Assembly (NCBI GenBank): GCA_002890585.1
Contig: MIQB01000027.1
Span: 1-24,506 of the forward strand
Length of the DNA stretch: 24,506 nt
Direction of reading: 5' to 3'
Origin: Tannerella sp. oral taxon 808
GTDB lineage: Bacteria > Bacteroidota > Bacteroidia > Bacteroidales > Tannerellaceae
The first letter of the stretch is position 1, and each line of letters begins with the position of its first letter. Under the pieces are notes generated by a model, which saw only the letters and a list, made by a program, of their open reading frames with translations, was not told the DNA's origin and did not search any database. A program made the position numbers and the translations under genes. This document shows positions 23,884 to 24,506 of this stretch, piece by piece.

Positions 23884-24290
23884 GTCCCTACCCCACCCCA
23901 TCGCTTCTCTTTTCCAAACGTTTGGGTCGTTGCTTAGGGGTTGGGCAAGCGTTTTTTTAGAGGCGAAACCATCACTCAGGAACCAAGAAGTCCTGCTGTA
24001 CGAAAGAGGCAACACACCCCCTCCGTCGGCAGGACTTTTTTGTGTTTAGTGTCGAACGAAAACGGACGCTGCGATTTTTTTGGAGGGTGTATCGGGCAAC
24101 GCCTTGAAGGGATGCTGGGCACACCGAAGAATTTGCGAACCCGCCCTGTTCGGCTATAAATGGCGAAAGGGCTGGGTGCCCCTAAGGCATTTGAGCTACA
24201 CGAATCATACCCATTGCCAGCCGGCCATGCGCCCCCCCTCCAGCCGTAGTGAGGGCGATGCACAACGAGTGGCGCTTGACGTCCAACTAA
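23884..24290. other. Gene-free stretch with palindrome and terminator-like hairpin
   Basis: No convincing gene is present on either strand. It holds a perfect 12-bp palindrome, CCAAACGTTTGG (23914-23925). It also holds a terminator-like structure: AAGTCCTGC (23988-23996) pairs with GCAGGACTT (24029-24037), followed by T to 24041. The latter could be the 3' end of an unrecognised small RNA. I could not assign the rest (24050-24290). Confidence 0.5.
23988..24041 (+). terminator. Orphan terminator-like hairpin
   Basis: A perfect 9-bp stem with a 32-base loop ends in TTTTTT. No gene ends just upstream on the plus strand, since the tRNA-Met already has its own terminator. It may end a short unrecognised transcript. 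Confidence 0.5.
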
Positions 24291-24313
24291 CCTTAGTGGG
24301 CACCAGCCACATG

Positions 24314-24506
24314 GCTTAGGTGGGGCGACCCACGTAGCTTAGGTGGGGCGACCCACATAGCTTAGGTGGGGCGACCCATGTAGCTTAGGTGGGGCGACCC
24401 ATGTAGCTTAGATGGGGCGACCCACGTAGCTTAGGTGGGGCGACCCATATAGCTTAGGTGGGGCGACCCACGTAGCTTAGGTGGGGCGACCCACATAGCT
24501 TAGGTG
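24314..24506 (+). repeat. 23-bp tandem repeat array, cut by the window edge
   Basis: Units start every 23 bases at 24314, 24337, 24360, 24383, 24406, 24429, 24452, 24475 and 24498. Each reads GCTTAGGTGGGGCGACCCA followed by a variable pyrimidine-purine pair and TA. The core GTGGG-GCGA-CCCAC forms a hairpin with a GNRA-type loop. A degenerate extra unit seems to precede at 24291-24313. Stop codons occur in every frame on both strands, so it is not coding. The full copy number is unknown. Confidence 0.95.

Noticed and set aside
24080..24319. Plus-strand open frame of 79 codons before the 23-bp array
   Set aside because: It has no recognisable motif, no promoter box upstream, and ends in the repeat; chance is the simpler explanation.

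Overview
The window looks like a GC-rich member of the Bacteroidales, and a Tannerella-like or other Porphyromonadaceae/Tannerellaceae genome is my best guess. The promoters fit this: the Bacteroidetes '-7' box TAnnTTTG stands upstream of pflB, the M16 peptidase, the tolC-type gene, dprA, ftsY and all three tRNA genes. Starts generally lack Shine-Dalgarno sequences. The gene families also fit (DUF3857/transglutaminase pair, HU-TM-LysM protein, TolC/HlyD/ABC-2 operon, a probable DUF6261-like protein). The assignment rests on these features only; no database search was possible.

Layout. Positions 1-94 hold the end of a truncated, inverted second copy of part of the M16 peptidase gene. On the minus strand follow a large exported M16 zinc peptidase (174-3104), pyruvate formate-lyase activase pflA (3249-4004) and pyruvate formate-lyase pflB (4092-6341). 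pflB has a clear promoter with a perfect 20-bp palindrome about 60 bp upstream of the predicted start of transcription. After a gene-free stretch comes a minus-strand export operon, in transcription order TolC-like outer-membrane protein, HlyD-like adaptor, and two ABC-2 permeases with no ATPase. The first permease has lost its proper C-terminus through a frameshift in a run of seven G.

On the plus strand, an array of eight 41-bp repeats, each with a perfect inverted repeat, leads into an uncharacterised helical protein with a Lys/Pro/Asp tail. A second, different array of four ~40-bp units ending in runs of 7-8 C abuts the start of a DUF3857/transglutaminase protein. Next to it is a paralogue that has lost the catalytic residues. 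Then come tRNA-Pro, dprA, tRNA-Val, the housekeeping pair ftsY-rimO (overlapping), a small HU-like protein, and a protein joining an HU-like DNA-binding domain, a membrane helix and a LysM domain. After tRNA-Met the right end is gene-free. It carries a terminator-like hairpin and a 23-bp tandem array that runs off the edge.

Working together: pflA/pflB form the anaerobic pyruvate-to-formate module. The TolC/HlyD/ABC-2 genes would form an envelope-spanning exporter if the frameshift is not real and an ATPase is supplied elsewhere. ftsY (membrane targeting) and rimO (ribosome modification) are translationally coupled, and the two HU proteins overlap by 4 bp and probably act together. The intergenic DNA is unusually rich in small palindromes with a shared GTAGGGG edge and in tandem arrays. 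These, with the HU-TM-LysM protein, are the most interesting parts of the window.
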